A DNA stretch of 64,000 bases from Solirubrobacter phytolaccae (GCF_027587195.1 NZ_JAPDDP010000028.1:17735-81734), one strand, 5' to 3'. Shown: positions 34,106 through 43,306, numbered from the stretch's first letter. The notes: generated from the letters alone by a model not told the origin. Made by a program: numbers and translations.

Positions 34106-35012
34106 CGTCGAACGGCGCCGCGAGCTCGCGCATGATGCTCGTGATCGCGGCGACCGTCGGGCGCTGCTGACCGCCGCGCCGGCCGATCGCCACGAGGTCG
34201 CGACGCACGTCGTCGGCGAGCTCGTGGCGCACGAGCCCGGGCGCGGGCAGCAGGGTCAGCATCATCGGCGTCGTCATCGTGAGGCCGAGCCCCTGGGCGG
34301 CGAGGGCGAGCGAGACGGCGGTGTCGTCGACCACGTGCGCGACGTCGGGCTCGAAGCCCGCGCGCCGGCAGGCGGCGAACATCGCGCGCCCGTAGTTGGT
34401 GTGCTCGGGCGGCAGGATCCACGGCTCGCCCGCGAGGTCGGCGAGCCGCACGCCTTCGCGGCCGCCGAGCGCGCGATCAGAGGCGGCGCCCACGCCGAAG
34501 CGCTCGGTGGCGATCCGCACCCGGTCGATGGTCGGCGCCTGCGGTACCGGCGCGCTGGGGTAGTCGAGCCCGAAGGCGACGTCGGCGTCGCCGTGCTCGA
34601 CCGCGGCGGCCGCGTTGTCCGGATGCACCTCGAGCGTGCGGACGGACAGCCGTGGGTGGCGCGCGGTCGCGGTGTGGATCGACGGGGCGAGCAGCGAGGC
34701 GGCGAACGTCGCGAAGGTGGCGACGGTGAGCGCGCCCGCGACCTCCTCCCCCGCCGCCTCGAGCGCCGCGCGCGCCTCCTCCTCGGCGCGCAGGATGTGC
34801 CCGGCGTGCTCGACGAGCACGCGGCCCGCGTCGGTGAGCTGCACACGGCGGCCGACGCGCTCGAGCAACGGCCGGCCCGCGGCGCGTTCGAGCACGGCGA
34901 GCTGCTGGGAGACCGCGCCGGCGGTGTAGCCCTGCGCTTCGGCAGCGGCCGCGATCGTCCCGTGCCGGGCGATCTCGCGCAGCGATCGCAACCCTCCCCA
35001 CGGCAAATCCAT
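34044..35012 (-). CDS. LysR-family transcriptional regulator (controls the lysine/pipecolate operon?)
   Basis: A 322-residue LTTR. The DNA-binding part covers residues 1-65 (LRSLREIARHGTIAAAAEAQGYTAGAVSQQLAVLE in pieces) and the effector domain about 90-300 (LTVATFATFAASLLAPSI, DVAFGLDYPS, LGLTMTTPMM). The last 20 residues are Ser/Gly/Arg-rich and lie in the overlap with mmsA, so the natural end may once have been earlier. It starts 72 bases from the divergent operon at 35085. A dyad (35015-35029) touches its own start region, which suggests autoregulation. Confidence 0.9.
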   Translation of the reverse strand: MDLPWGGLRSLREIARHGTIAAAAEAQGYTAGAVSQQLAVLERAAGRPLLERVGRRVQLTDAGRVLVEHAGHILRAEEEARAALEAAGEEVAGALTVATFATFAASLLAPSIHTATARHPRLSVRTLEVHPDNAAAAVEHGDADVAFGLDYPSAPVPQAPTIDRVRIATERFGVGAASDRALGGREGVRLADLAGEPWILPPEHTNYGRAMFAACRRAGFEPDVAHVVDDTAVSLALAAQGLGLTMTTPMMLTLLPAPGLVRHELADDVRRDLVAIGRRGGQQRPTVAAITSIMRELAAPFDVSARSGSSGAPARGRRASGS

Positions 35013-35014
35013 AT

Positions 35015-35029
35015 AGCGATCCTATTGCT
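35015..35029. promoter_or_regulatory. Candidate LysR operator in the divergent intergenic region
   Basis: AGCGAT, CCT and ATTGCT form an interrupted dyad (five of six pairs) immediately upstream of the LysR start at 35012. Fourteen bases on, at 35043-35052, lies CAATCGCTTG, which also occurs (other strand) between the first LysR gene and its divergent operon at 28980-28989. Confidence 0.35.
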
Positions 35030-35084
35030 TTGAGCGCACCAACAATCGCTTGTGCCATCGCATCGGGAGCGGGAGGATGCCGGC

Positions 35085-36206
35085 ATGGAGGCAGAGATCG
35101 TCATCGTCGGCGGCGGCGCGCTCGGCACGAGCATCGCGTGCCAGCTGGCGCAGGCCGGCGTCACGGACGTGGTCCTGCTCGACGCGGCCGAGCTGGGTGG
35201 CGGCTCGTCGGGCAAGCCGCTCGGCGGTCTGCGCGGCACGTTCTCGGACGCGCTGAACGTGGCGCTCGCCGCGCGCGGGCTCGAGCACTACCGCCGGCTC
35301 GGGCCGGAGCTCGCGTTCGACCAGGTCGGCTACCTGTTCCTGCTCAGCAGCGCCGAGCAGGTCGAGCGGTTGGAGCCGTCCGTCGCGCTGCAGAACGCGC
35401 TCGGCGTGCCCAACCGGATCATCAGCGCCGCCGAGGCGCACGCGCTGTCGCCGGTGATCGACCCGGACCGCTACGTCGCCGCGACCTACTGCCCGAGCGA
35501 CGGCCACGCGCGGCCGCGCGTCGCAATCGAGGCGTGGGCCACCGAGGCGCGGCGGCGCGGCGTGCGCGTGCTCGAGCGCTGCGAGGTGCGCGGGATCGAC
35601 GTGCGCGGCGGCGAGATCGCGGGCGTGCACACGACGCACGGCACGATCGCCACCTCGACCGTCATCTGCGCCGCGGGCGCGTGGTCGGCGCGGATCGGGG
35701 CGATGGCCGGCGTGACGCTCGACGTGCGCCCGATCCGCCGTCAGATCGCCTTCAGCGGCGCGTGCGACCACGGCCGCGTGCCGTTCACGATCGACCTGGA
35801 GACCAGCTTCTACTTCCACAACGCCGGCGACGGGATGCTGCTCGGCTACTCCGACGCCGCCCAGCCCGACGGGTTCGACCGCACGTACGACGAGCGCTGG
35901 CTCGACGCCCTGCGCGGCCACGCCCGTCGCTGCGCGCCCGCGCTCGCCGATCTCCCGCTCCCCGACGGCTGGGCCGGCCTGTACGAGATGACGCCCGACG
36001 CGAACGCGCTGATCGGCGAGGCGCCGAACGTCAGCCGGTTCCTGTACGCGACCGGGTTCTCCGGCCATGGCTTCAGCCAGGCGCCGGCCGCCGGCGAGGT
36101 CATCCGCGACCTCGTGCTCGGTCGCGAGCCGTTCGTCGACGTCACCCCCCTGCGCGCCGAGCGCTTCGCCGAGCGCGCGTCCATCCTCGAAGCCACGATC
36201 GTGTAG
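35085..36206 (+). CDS. FAD-dependent amino-acid oxidase (DAO family), candidate pipecolate oxidase
   Basis: A 374-residue flavoprotein from ATG 35085. The FAD site is IVIVGGGALGTSIACQLAQAG, followed by LLDAAELGGGSSGKPLGGLRG. The middle has typical DAO strands (TVICAAGAWSARIG), and the end has LYATGFSGHGFSQAPAAGEVIRDLVLG, the flavin-contact motif of sarcosine/D-amino-acid/pipecolate oxidases. It is the first gene of a five-gene operon that continues with an HglS homologue and an ALDH7, so oxidation of pipecolate to piperideine-6-carboxylate, as by AmaA in Pseudomonas putida, is the best guess. Other cyclic or D-amino acids are possible. Confidence 0.85.
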   Translation: MEAEIVIVGGGALGTSIACQLAQAGVTDVVLLDAAELGGGSSGKPLGGLRGTFSDALNVALAARGLEHYRRLGPELAFDQVGYLFLLSSAEQVERLEPSVALQNALGVPNRIISAAEAHALSPVIDPDRYVAATYCPSDGHARPRVAIEAWATEARRRGVRVLERCEVRGIDVRGGEIAGVHTTHGTIATSTVICAAGAWSARIGAMAGVTLDVRPIRRQIAFSGACDHGRVPFTIDLETSFYFHNAGDGMLLGYSDAAQPDGFDRTYDERWLDALRGHARRCAPALADLPLPDGWAGLYEMTPDANALIGEAPNVSRFLYATGFSGHGFSQAPAAGEVIRDLVLGREPFVDVTPLRAERFAERASILEATIV

Positions 36207-36212
36207 GTACCG

Positions 36213-37538
36213 ATGTTCGTCGAACCCTGGAAGCTCCGGGCCCGCTTCGCGCGCTCGCTGTCCGAGATGTACGGGAACGAGGTGCCGGCCTACCGGACGC
36301 TGGTCGAGGTCTCGCACGCCGTCAACGCGGACGTGGTGCGCAGGCACGGCGCGGACGCCGAGCGGCTCGGGTCGCTCGACCGCGTGACCGCCGAGCGCCA
36401 CGGCGCGATCCGGCTCGGCACGCCGCGTGAGCTGGCCCAGGTGGCGCGGATCTTCGGCGCGATGGGCATGTTCCCGGTCGGCTACTACGACCTGCGCGAC
36501 GCGGCGCCGACCCCGGTCCCGGTGGTCTCGACCGCGTTCCGCCCGGTCGACGAGGACGAGCTGGCCCGCAACCCGTTCCGCGTCTTCACCTCCGTGCTGG
36601 CGACCTCGGACCGGCGCTTCTTCGACGCGGCGCTGCAGGCGCGGCTGGAGGCCTTCCTGGACGCGCGCGAGCTGTTCGGCCCCGAGCTGCTGGCGCTGGC
36701 CGACCGCGCCGAGGCCGACGGCGGGCTGGACGCCGACGACGCCGACCGCTTCGTCGCGCTCGCCACACAGGCCTTCGAGCTCTCGCGCGCACCGGTCGAC
36801 GGGCCGTGGTACCGCGAGCTGGAGGCGATCTCGAGCGTCGCGGCGGACATCGGCGGCGTCGCCTCCACGCACGTGAACCACCTGACGCCGCGGGTGCTCG
36901 ACATCGACGACCTCTACGCGCGCATGCAGACGCGCGGCATCAAGATGATCGACGCGATCCAGGGGCCGCCGCGCTGGAAGGGACCGGACGTGCTGCTGCG
37001 CCAGACCTCGTTCCGCGCTCTGGCCGAGCCGCGGGCGTTCCGCGACGCGGACGGCGTGGTGCGCGACACCGCCCTGCGCGTGCGCTTCGGCGAGGTCGAG
37101 GCGCGCGGGATCGCGCTCACCCGCACGGGCCGCGCGCGCTACGACGAGCTGATCGGGCAGCCGGTCGAGGTCTGGAACGCGCGGCTCCCGCACACCGAGC
37201 ACGGGCTCGCCGCCGCCGACCTCGCGTACTTCACCTTCCACGCCACGGACCGCCCTCGGGACGAGCAGACGCCGACCGAGCTCGCGGCGCTGCTCGCGGG
37301 CGGCTGGGTGACGGCCGAGCCGATCGTCTACGAGGACTTCCTGCCACGCTCGGCGGCAGGCATCTTCCAATCCAACCTCACGAGCGCCGGCCGCCATCAA
37401 ACTGGGCAGCAGCACGCTGCCCTCGACGCCGACTGGATGGCGGGCGTGCTCGACCGCGAGCTCGCCGACCCCTTCGACCTCTACGACGCCCAGCGTGAGC
37501 GCTCGCTCGACGCGCTCGACGTCCTTGCCAGGAGCTGA
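36213..37538 (+). CDS. hglS: 2-oxoadipate dioxygenase/decarboxylase (HglS, YdcJ/DUF1338 family)
   Basis: A 441-residue member of the family that converts 2-oxoadipate and O2 to D-2-hydroxyglutarate and CO2 with a metal centre. The signature runs through the protein: MYGNEVPAYRTLVEV, ERHGAIRLGTPREL (His63 ligand, Arg67 for substrate), STAFRPVDEDELARNPFRVF, HVNHLTPRVLDID, GPPRWKGPDVLLRQTSF, RFGEVEARGIALT and VYEDFLPRSAAGIFQSNL. The gene follows the oxidase by six bases and precedes an ALDH7 gene by six. Within this operon it is the strongest indicator of a lysine-type catabolic route. Confidence 0.93.
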   Translation: MFVEPWKLRARFARSLSEMYGNEVPAYRTLVEVSHAVNADVVRRHGADAERLGSLDRVTAERHGAIRLGTPRELAQVARIFGAMGMFPVGYYDLRDAAPTPVPVVSTAFRPVDEDELARNPFRVFTSVLATSDRRFFDAALQARLEAFLDARELFGPELLALADRAEADGGLDADDADRFVALATQAFELSRAPVDGPWYRELEAISSVAADIGGVASTHVNHLTPRVLDIDDLYARMQTRGIKMIDAIQGPPRWKGPDVLLRQTSFRALAEPRAFRDADGVVRDTALRVRFGEVEARGIALTRTGRARYDELIGQPVEVWNARLPHTEHGLAAADLAYFTFHATDRPRDEQTPTELAALLAGGWVTAEPIVYEDFLPRSAAGIFQSNLTSAGRHQTGQQHAALDADWMAGVLDRELADPFDLYDAQRERSLDALDVLARS

Positions 37539-37544
37539 CCCTTC

Positions 37545-39053
37545 ATGACCGCCATCGCCTCGACCCTCACCACCACCGACGAGCTGCGCAACCGCGCTCG
37601 AGTCGCCCTCACCGCGTGCGGCGTCGGCGCGCTCGACGGTCCCGTCCAGGCGCGCTCGCCGATCACCGGCGAGGCGCTGTTCGGTGTCCCGGGCGCGGAT
37701 GCCGACGCCGTCCGCACCGCGATCGCCAACGCCAAGACCGCGTTCGAGACCTGGCGCACCGTGCCCGCCCCGGTACGCGGCGCGCTGGTCAAGCGGCTCG
37801 GCGAGCTGCTCACCGAGCACAAGGCCGACCTTGCGGAACTGGTGACGATCGAGGCGGGCAAGATCCCCTCCGAGGCGCTCGGCGAGGTGCAGGAGATGAT
37901 CGACATCTGCGACTTCGCGGTCGGCCTCTCGCGCCAGCTCGACGGGCGCACGATGCCGTCCGAGCGGCCCGGGCATCGCCTGATGGAGACCTGGCACCCG
38001 CTCGGCGTCGTCGGCGTCATCTCGGCCTTCAACTTCCCGGTCGCGGTGTGGTCGTGGAACACGGCGATCGCGCTCGTCTGCGGCGACACGGTCGTGTGGA
38101 AGCCGAGCGAGCTCACCTCGCTGACCGCTTTGGCGAGCGCGGCGCTGCTGGACCGAGCCGCCCGCGAGTGCGGTGCGCCGGAGCACCTGAACGCGGTGGT
38201 CGTGACCGACGCCGAGACCGCGCAGGTCCTGGTCGACTCGCCCGACGTCGCGCTGGTGAGCGCGACCGGGTCCGAGCGCATGGGCGCGGCCGTCGCCCCG
38301 CGCGTGGCGGCCCGCTTCGGCCGTGCGCTGCTGGAGCTGGGCGGCAACAACGCCGCGGTCGTCGCGCCGAGCGCCGACCTGGAGCTGGCCGCCCGCGGCA
38401 TCGTGTTCTCCGCCGCCGGCACCGCGGGCCAGCGCTGCACGACGATGCGGCGCCTGATCGTGCACGAGGACGTCGCGGACGCGCTCGTGGAGCGGCTCAC
38501 CGGTATCTACGCCTCGCTGCGGATCGGCGACCCGTACGCGGACGACACGCTCGTCGGGCCGCTGATCAACGAGGCCGGCGTCGAGGCGATGCAGCGGGCG
38601 CTCGCGCAGGCCGTCGAGGACGGTGGCGAGGTGCTCGTCGGCGGCGCGCGCCGCGAGGGTCTATACGTCGAGCCCGCGATCGTGCGCATGCCGGCGCAGA
38701 CCAAGATCGTCCAGACCGAGACGTTCGCGCCGATCCTCTACGTGCTCACCTACCGCGAGCTGGACGAGGCGGTGGCGCTGCACAACGACGTGCCGCAGGG
38801 GCTGTCGTCGAGCATCTTCACCACCGACCAGCGGGAGGCCGAGCGTTTCCTCGTCGCGTCCGACTGCGGCATCGTCAACGTCAACATCGGCACGTCCGGC
38901 GCGGAGATCGGCGGCGCGTTCGGCGGCGAGAAGACCACGGGCGGCGGCCGTGAGTCCGGCTCGGACGCGTGGCGCGCGTACATGCGCCGCGCGACCAACA
39001 CGATCAACTACTCCGACGAGCTGCCGCTCGCGCAGGGCGTGACCTTCACATGA
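37545..39053 (+). CDS. amaB: ALDH7-family aldehyde dehydrogenase (2-aminoadipate semialdehyde/piperideine-6-carboxylate dehydrogenase)
   Basis: A 502-residue ALDH. The C-terminal signature of the ALDH7/AmaB group is nearly complete: GGEKTTGGGRESGSDAWRAY, then RRATNTINYSDELPLAQGV. It also has ISAFNFPVAVWSWNTAIAL, LLELGGNNAAVV (general-base Glu) and GTAGQRCTTMRRL (catalytic Cys). The reaction oxidises L-2-aminoadipate 6-semialdehyde to L-2-aminoadipate. Placed between hglS and a Glu/Leu-type dehydrogenase, it supplies 2-aminoadipate for deamination to 2-oxoadipate. The stop overlaps the next ATG (ATGA). Confidence 0.93.
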   Translation: MTAIASTLTTTDELRNRARVALTACGVGALDGPVQARSPITGEALFGVPGADADAVRTAIANAKTAFETWRTVPAPVRGALVKRLGELLTEHKADLAELVTIEAGKIPSEALGEVQEMIDICDFAVGLSRQLDGRTMPSERPGHRLMETWHPLGVVGVISAFNFPVAVWSWNTAIALVCGDTVVWKPSELTSLTALASAALLDRAARECGAPEHLNAVVVTDAETAQVLVDSPDVALVSATGSERMGAAVAPRVAARFGRALLELGGNNAAVVAPSADLELAARGIVFSAAGTAGQRCTTMRRLIVHEDVADALVERLTGIYASLRIGDPYADDTLVGPLINEAGVEAMQRALAQAVEDGGEVLVGGARREGLYVEPAIVRMPAQTKIVQTETFAPILYVLTYRELDEAVALHNDVPQGLSSSIFTTDQREAERFLVASDCGIVNVNIGTSGAEIGGAFGGEKTTGGGRESGSDAWRAYMRRATNTINYSDELPLAQGVTFT

Positions 39054-40168
39054 GCCTCGAGCTGATCGACGAGTGGGGCCCGGAGAAGATCGTCTGCGTC
39101 TCCGACGGGCGCACCGGCATGCGCGGCGTGCTCGTGATCGACAACACCGCGCGCGGCGTCGGCAAGGGCGGCACGCGCATGCAGCCCGACGTGACCGTCG
39201 AGGAGGTCGCCCGGCTCGCCCGCGTGATGACGTGGAAATGGGCCGCGGTCGACCTGTTCTTCGGCGGCGCGAAGGCCGGCATCCGCTTCGATCCGCACTC
39301 GCCGGACAAGGAACGCGCGCTGCGGGCGTTCGTGCGCGCGCTCTCGAACGAGGTGCCGAGCGAGTACGTGTTCGGGCTCGACATGGGGCTGACCGAGGAC
39401 GACGCGGCCGTCATCCAGGACGAGCTGGGTGACCGCGGCGCGTCGGTCGGCACGCCGCGCGAGCTGGGCGGCGTGCCCTACGACCAGTGGGGCGTGACGG
39501 GCTACGGCGTGGCCGAGGCCGCCGACGCGGCGCGTTCGCTCAACGGAGCGTCGGTCGTGATCCAGGGCTTCGGCGCGGTCGGTGCGGCCGCGGCGCAGCG
39601 GGTCGTGGCGCTCGGCGGGACCGTCGTCGCCGTGTCCAGCTCGCTCGGCGGCACGTACGACCCCGACGGGCTCGACGTCGACGCGCTGCTCGCGGCGCGG
39701 GCGGAGCACGGCGACGCGGGTGTGGCGGGGACGTTGCGTCCCGGCGACGAGCTGGACGTGCAGGCCGACGTGCTCATCCCCGCCGCGACGCAGGACGTGA
39801 TCGACGTGGCTCGTGCCGAGTCGTTGCGCTTCGCCACGATCGTCGAGGGCGCGAACCTGCCGATCCGGCCGGACGCGCTCGAGCGGCTGGCCGCGCGCGG
39901 CGTGACCGTCGTGCCGGACTTCATCGCCAACGCCGGGGGCGTGATCGCCGCCGCGTACGCGATGGAGGGCCGCCACTCGCCGTTCCCGATCGACCCGGAC
40001 GCGATCTTCGCCGCCGTCTCGCAGAAGATGCGCGCGAACACCGCGACCGTGCTCGAGGCCGCCGAGACCGACGGCGTCACCAGTCACGAAGCGGCCCGGA
40101 CGCTCGCCGCCGACCGCGTCCGCACCGCGATGCGGCTCAAGGGCCGGATCCCGGAGTACGCGCTGTGA
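39050..40168 (+). CDS. Glu/Leu/Phe/Val-type amino-acid dehydrogenase, candidate 2-aminoadipate dehydrogenase
   Basis: A 372-residue NAD(P)-dependent dehydrogenase. The N-terminal ELFV dimerisation half contains KGGTRMQPDVTVEEVARLARVMTWK in pieces and FFGGAKAGIRFDP, where the lysine equals the catalytic residue of glutamate/leucine dehydrogenases. The C-terminal Rossmann half has VVIQGFGAVGAAAAQRV and VPDFIANAGGVIAAAYAME. Length and motifs fit, but the usual GGGKGG loop is modified. The operon has no aminotransferase, so this enzyme probably removes the amino group from 2-aminoadipate to give 2-oxoadipate, the substrate of HglS. That role is inferred from position. Confidence 0.85.
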   Translation: MSLELIDEWGPEKIVCVSDGRTGMRGVLVIDNTARGVGKGGTRMQPDVTVEEVARLARVMTWKWAAVDLFFGGAKAGIRFDPHSPDKERALRAFVRALSNEVPSEYVFGLDMGLTEDDAAVIQDELGDRGASVGTPRELGGVPYDQWGVTGYGVAEAADAARSLNGASVVIQGFGAVGAAAAQRVVALGGTVVAVSSSLGGTYDPDGLDVDALLAARAEHGDAGVAGTLRPGDELDVQADVLIPAATQDVIDVARAESLRFATIVEGANLPIRPDALERLAARGVTVVPDFIANAGGVIAAAYAMEGRHSPFPIDPDAIFAAVSQKMRANTATVLEAAETDGVTSHEAARTLAADRVRTAMRLKGRIPEYAL

Positions 40169-41523
40169 GCCTGCTCGACGAGCTGCGCGCCGTCGTGGGC
40201 GACGCGCACGTGCTCACCGACCCCGACCTGCGCGCGCCGTTCGAGCGCGACTGGACCGGCCGCTTCGGCGCCGACGCGCTCGCCGTCGTGCGCCCGGCCG
40301 ACACCGAGCAGGTCAGCGCGGTCGTGCGCGTGTGTGCGGCGCACGACGTCGCGCTCGTCCCCCAGGGCGGGAACACCGGTCTGGTCGGCGGCGGCGTGCC
40401 GCGCGGCGGTGAGGTCGTGCTCTCGCTCACGCGGTTGAACACGGTGGCGCCGGTCGATCCCGCGCTACGTCACGTGCTGGTCGGCGCGGGCGCGACGCTC
40501 GCCCAGCTCCATGTCAGCGCCGCGGCGGCCGGGCTCGCCACGGGGCTGGACTTCCGCGCGCGGGACTCCGCCACGCTCGGCGGCATCGTCGCCTGCAACG
40601 CCGGCGGCGCCCGCGCGCTCCGCTACGGCACCGCCCGCGCTCGCGTCGCGGGCCTGGAGGCCGTGCTCGCGGACGGGACGATCATCAGTCGCCTGTCCGG
40701 CCTGGCCAAGGACAACGCCGGCGTCGACCTCTCCCAGCTGCTGATCGGCTCCGAGGGCACGCTCGGGATCATCACCCGCGTCCTCTGGCAGCTCGTCCCG
40801 CGCTACCCGAGCCGCGTCGCGGCGCTCGTGCCGCTGCCGGACATCGAGTCGGCGTCCGGGCTCCTGGCCGCGCTCACCACCCACGCGCCGGCCCTCGAGG
40901 CGTGCGAGCTGCTCACCCACGACGCGCTCTCCCTGTCGTTGCAGCATCAGCGCCGCACGAACCCCGTCGAGGACGCGCCGTTCTACGTCTTCACCGAGCT
41001 CGCCGACCACGAGGACCCGACGCCGCAGCTCGTCGCCGCGTTCGAGCACGCGGGGATCGAGGACGCGGCCGTCGCCGACGACACCACCTCCCGCGAGCGC
41101 CTCTGGGACCTGCGCGAGGGCGTCGCCGAGGCCATCGCGAGCGTCGGCGTCCCGCACAAGCTGGACGTCGGCGTCCCGCTCGCGCAGCTCGGCGCGTTCC
41201 TCACCGAGCTGCCGCTCGTCGTCCGCGCGGCCGCGAGCGACGCACGGCTCGTCGTCTTCGGCCACCTCGGCGACGGCAACCTGCACGTGAACGTCCTCGA
41301 CGCGGGCGACCACACCGACACCACGGTCGACGACGCCGTCCTCGGCCTCGTGCTCGACCACGGCGGCACGATCAGCGCCGAGCACGGCATCGGCACCGCC
41401 AAGGCCCACTGGCTCGAGCGCGCCCGCCCCGAGTACGCGGTCCTGCAGGGTCTGAAGGCCTGGCTCGATCCGGCCGGCACGCTCAACCCCGGAAGCGTCT
41501 TGCTCCGGGCAACAACCACGTAA
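40165..41523 (+). CDS. FAD-binding oxidoreductase, candidate D-2-hydroxyglutarate dehydrogenase
   Basis: A 452-residue GlcD/D2HGDH-type flavoprotein starting at GTG 40165, overlapping the previous stop (GTGA). The N-terminal FAD_binding_4 domain has VPQGGNTGLVGGGVPRGGEVVLSL in pieces, DSATLGGIVACNAGG and LLIGSEGTLGIITRV. The C-terminal FAD-oxidase domain has HLGDGNLHVNVL and ISAEHGIGTAKAHWL with metal-binding histidines, ending DPAGTLNPGSVL. It is last in the operon and would oxidise the D-2-hydroxyglutarate made by HglS to 2-oxoglutarate, passing electrons to a carrier not encoded here. Confidence 0.9.
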   Translation: MSLLDELRAVVGDAHVLTDPDLRAPFERDWTGRFGADALAVVRPADTEQVSAVVRVCAAHDVALVPQGGNTGLVGGGVPRGGEVVLSLTRLNTVAPVDPALRHVLVGAGATLAQLHVSAAAAGLATGLDFRARDSATLGGIVACNAGGARALRYGTARARVAGLEAVLADGTIISRLSGLAKDNAGVDLSQLLIGSEGTLGIITRVLWQLVPRYPSRVAALVPLPDIESASGLLAALTTHAPALEACELLTHDALSLSLQHQRRTNPVEDAPFYVFTELADHEDPTPQLVAAFEHAGIEDAAVADDTTSRERLWDLREGVAEAIASVGVPHKLDVGVPLAQLGAFLTELPLVVRAAASDARLVVFGHLGDGNLHVNVLDAGDHTDTTVDDAVLGLVLDHGGTISAEHGIGTAKAHWLERARPEYAVLQGLKAWLDPAGTLNPGSVLLRATTT

Positions 41524-41559
41524 CGGAACCGGGGCGCCGCGCGCTTAGCGTGCGGCCCC

Positions 41560-43269
41560 GTGATTCGCCAGATCGTGAGCGCGGCGTTCGTCGCCGCGCT
41601 GCTCGCGCCTGCCGTGGCGCAGGCGCAGGACCAGCCACTCGCGCGCGTTGAGCTGAACGCCGACCATGCCGGCGAGGCCAAGCTCGCCCTGACCGCTTCC
41701 GCCCCCGGCGCCGACTGGCAGCTGGCGGGCAAGGAGTCCGCCTTCCTGGAGGTCCAGGTCGACGGGAAGCCCGTGACGAACGTCGTCACCTTCAACGGCC
41801 CCGGGCCGTTCACGTACGAGGTCGCGCTCGGTCGTGTGAGCGCCGGCAAGCACGACATCACGGTCACGCTCGACGCGGCCAAGTCGCCGGTCGACGAGGC
41901 CGTGATCAGCAAGCTCGAGCCGTCGCTCGCGCCCGCCGACGACATCGTCGCCCGCTACGCGCCGATCCTCTACGGCCGCAACCTGCCGGAGGTCCCGGGC
42001 GCGTTCGAGAACGTCAACACCGACGTGCCGATCCTCGCGTACCACACGTCCGCGGCCGACGCCCAGGGCAACCGGGTGATCGAGTACACGGTGATCTGGT
42101 CCAACGAGGACGGCGGCACCAACACGCCGTCGCTGATGGCGCGCTGGGGCCGCACGACCGACATCGAGTGGTTCTACCGCGTCACGGTCGACGCGCAGGG
42201 CAACCGCATCACCGACGCCTTCCAGGCGCTGAACCACGGCACCGAGGCGTTCAACGGCGTGCGCGAGGACGACCACCCGCTGATCCAAGTCGCCTCGTCC
42301 AACAACAACATGGTCGCGGTCACCGACGTGGCCACCTCCTCGGGCTACCGCTTCTTCCTGGAGACCGGCGACCGGCTCCCGGACAACCGCGCCCGTGAGG
42401 TGATGATGGACCAGAACCCGTGGACCTACGGGCTGATGGCCAAGGAGATGGTCCGCGAGGGCAAGGTCGAGACCGTCCCGGACCCGGACACGCAGACGAT
42501 GTCCGACCAGCGCAACTACCTGTTCGCCGAGCTCAAGAAGGCCACGAGCTACGCCACGGCGCCGCCGGCGGGCAGCTGGGCGGGCGTCGCGCTCGCCGCC
42601 AAGGTCGGCGACCGCTGGTACACGTCCAACAAGGGCGTCGCCGGCTTGTCGATCGAGCGCGACCTGGCCGCCGCCACGACGATCGAGCTGCCGGTCGGCA
42701 CGACCCCGGCCAACATCTCCGCGATCAAGGCGTTCGCGGTGCCGAACGGCACGCCCGGCGCGTACAGCATCGACGTCACGTCGATCAACCGCGGCTTCAA
42801 GCTCGGCGCCGACTTCATGCCGGGCGTCTCGTTCCTGAACTGGAAGGGCAAGGAGACCCTCACGCCGGCGCGCACCGAGGTGATCCTGTGGGAGAACGAG
42901 AACGTCGTCGAGGCGCCGGTCGGCGGCTCGGTGCCGGCCACGCTGTCGCTCACGCTCGGCGCGCCGGCCTCATTCGGCGCGTTCACGCCGGGCGTCGAGA
43001 AGACGTACACCGCCTCGACCTACGCCGACGTGGTGTCCACCGCCGGTGACGCGAGCCTCGCCGTCGGCGGGCTCGGCCACCTGACCAACGGCGCGTTCAG
43101 CCTGCCCGAGCCGCTCCAGGTCTCGCTCTCGAAGTCGTCCTGGGCGGCGCCCGTCAGCAACGACCGCGTCGCGATCGGCTTCAGCCAGAAGATCAACGCC
43201 AACGACGCGCTGCGCACCGGCAGCTACGCGAAGACGCTCACGTTCACCCTCTCGACCACCACGCCATGA
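41560..43269 (+). CDS. Large secreted protein of unknown function
   Basis: A 569-residue exported protein starting at GTG with a clear signal peptide (about 1-22, ending AQAQ). Residues about 30-115 form a small beta domain. Residues about 125-410 include ARYAPILYGRN, DVPILAYHTSA, IEYTVIWSNEDGGTN and QNPWTYGLMAKEM, vaguely like Vps62-type secreted proteins, though I do not claim the family. Residues about 450-569 are a beta-sandwich ending RTGSYAKTLTFTLSTTTP, the terminal strand pattern seen in many actinobacterial surface proteins. An inverted GGGGC/GCCCC pair just before the start may end the upstream operon. Confidence 0.75.
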   Translation: MIRQIVSAAFVAALLAPAVAQAQDQPLARVELNADHAGEAKLALTASAPGADWQLAGKESAFLEVQVDGKPVTNVVTFNGPGPFTYEVALGRVSAGKHDITVTLDAAKSPVDEAVISKLEPSLAPADDIVARYAPILYGRNLPEVPGAFENVNTDVPILAYHTSAADAQGNRVIEYTVIWSNEDGGTNTPSLMARWGRTTDIEWFYRVTVDAQGNRITDAFQALNHGTEAFNGVREDDHPLIQVASSNNNMVAVTDVATSSGYRFFLETGDRLPDNRAREVMMDQNPWTYGLMAKEMVREGKVETVPDPDTQTMSDQRNYLFAELKKATSYATAPPAGSWAGVALAAKVGDRWYTSNKGVAGLSIERDLAAATTIELPVGTTPANISAIKAFAVPNGTPGAYSIDVTSINRGFKLGADFMPGVSFLNWKGKETLTPARTEVILWENENVVEAPVGGSVPATLSLTLGAPASFGAFTPGVEKTYTASTYADVVSTAGDASLAVGGLGHLTNGAFSLPEPLQVSLSKSSWAAPVSNDRVAIGFSQKINANDALRTGSYAKTLTFTLSTTTP

Positions 43270-43306
43270 GCTGACTCATCCACGACCAGTAGCGTCCCGC
43301 CCACAT

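Noticed and set aside
35022..38465. Very long open frame (over 1100 codons) on the minus strand
   Set aside because: It runs antisense to well-recognised enzymes (DAO oxidase, HglS, ALDH7); long empty frames are expected opposite GC-rich genes, and its composition (Arg/Asp/His-rich, no domain) is artefactual.
41531..41559. GC-rich imperfect hairpin after the lysine-type operon
   Set aside because: Bulged stem and no T-tract; it may attenuate transcription but is not a convincing terminator.
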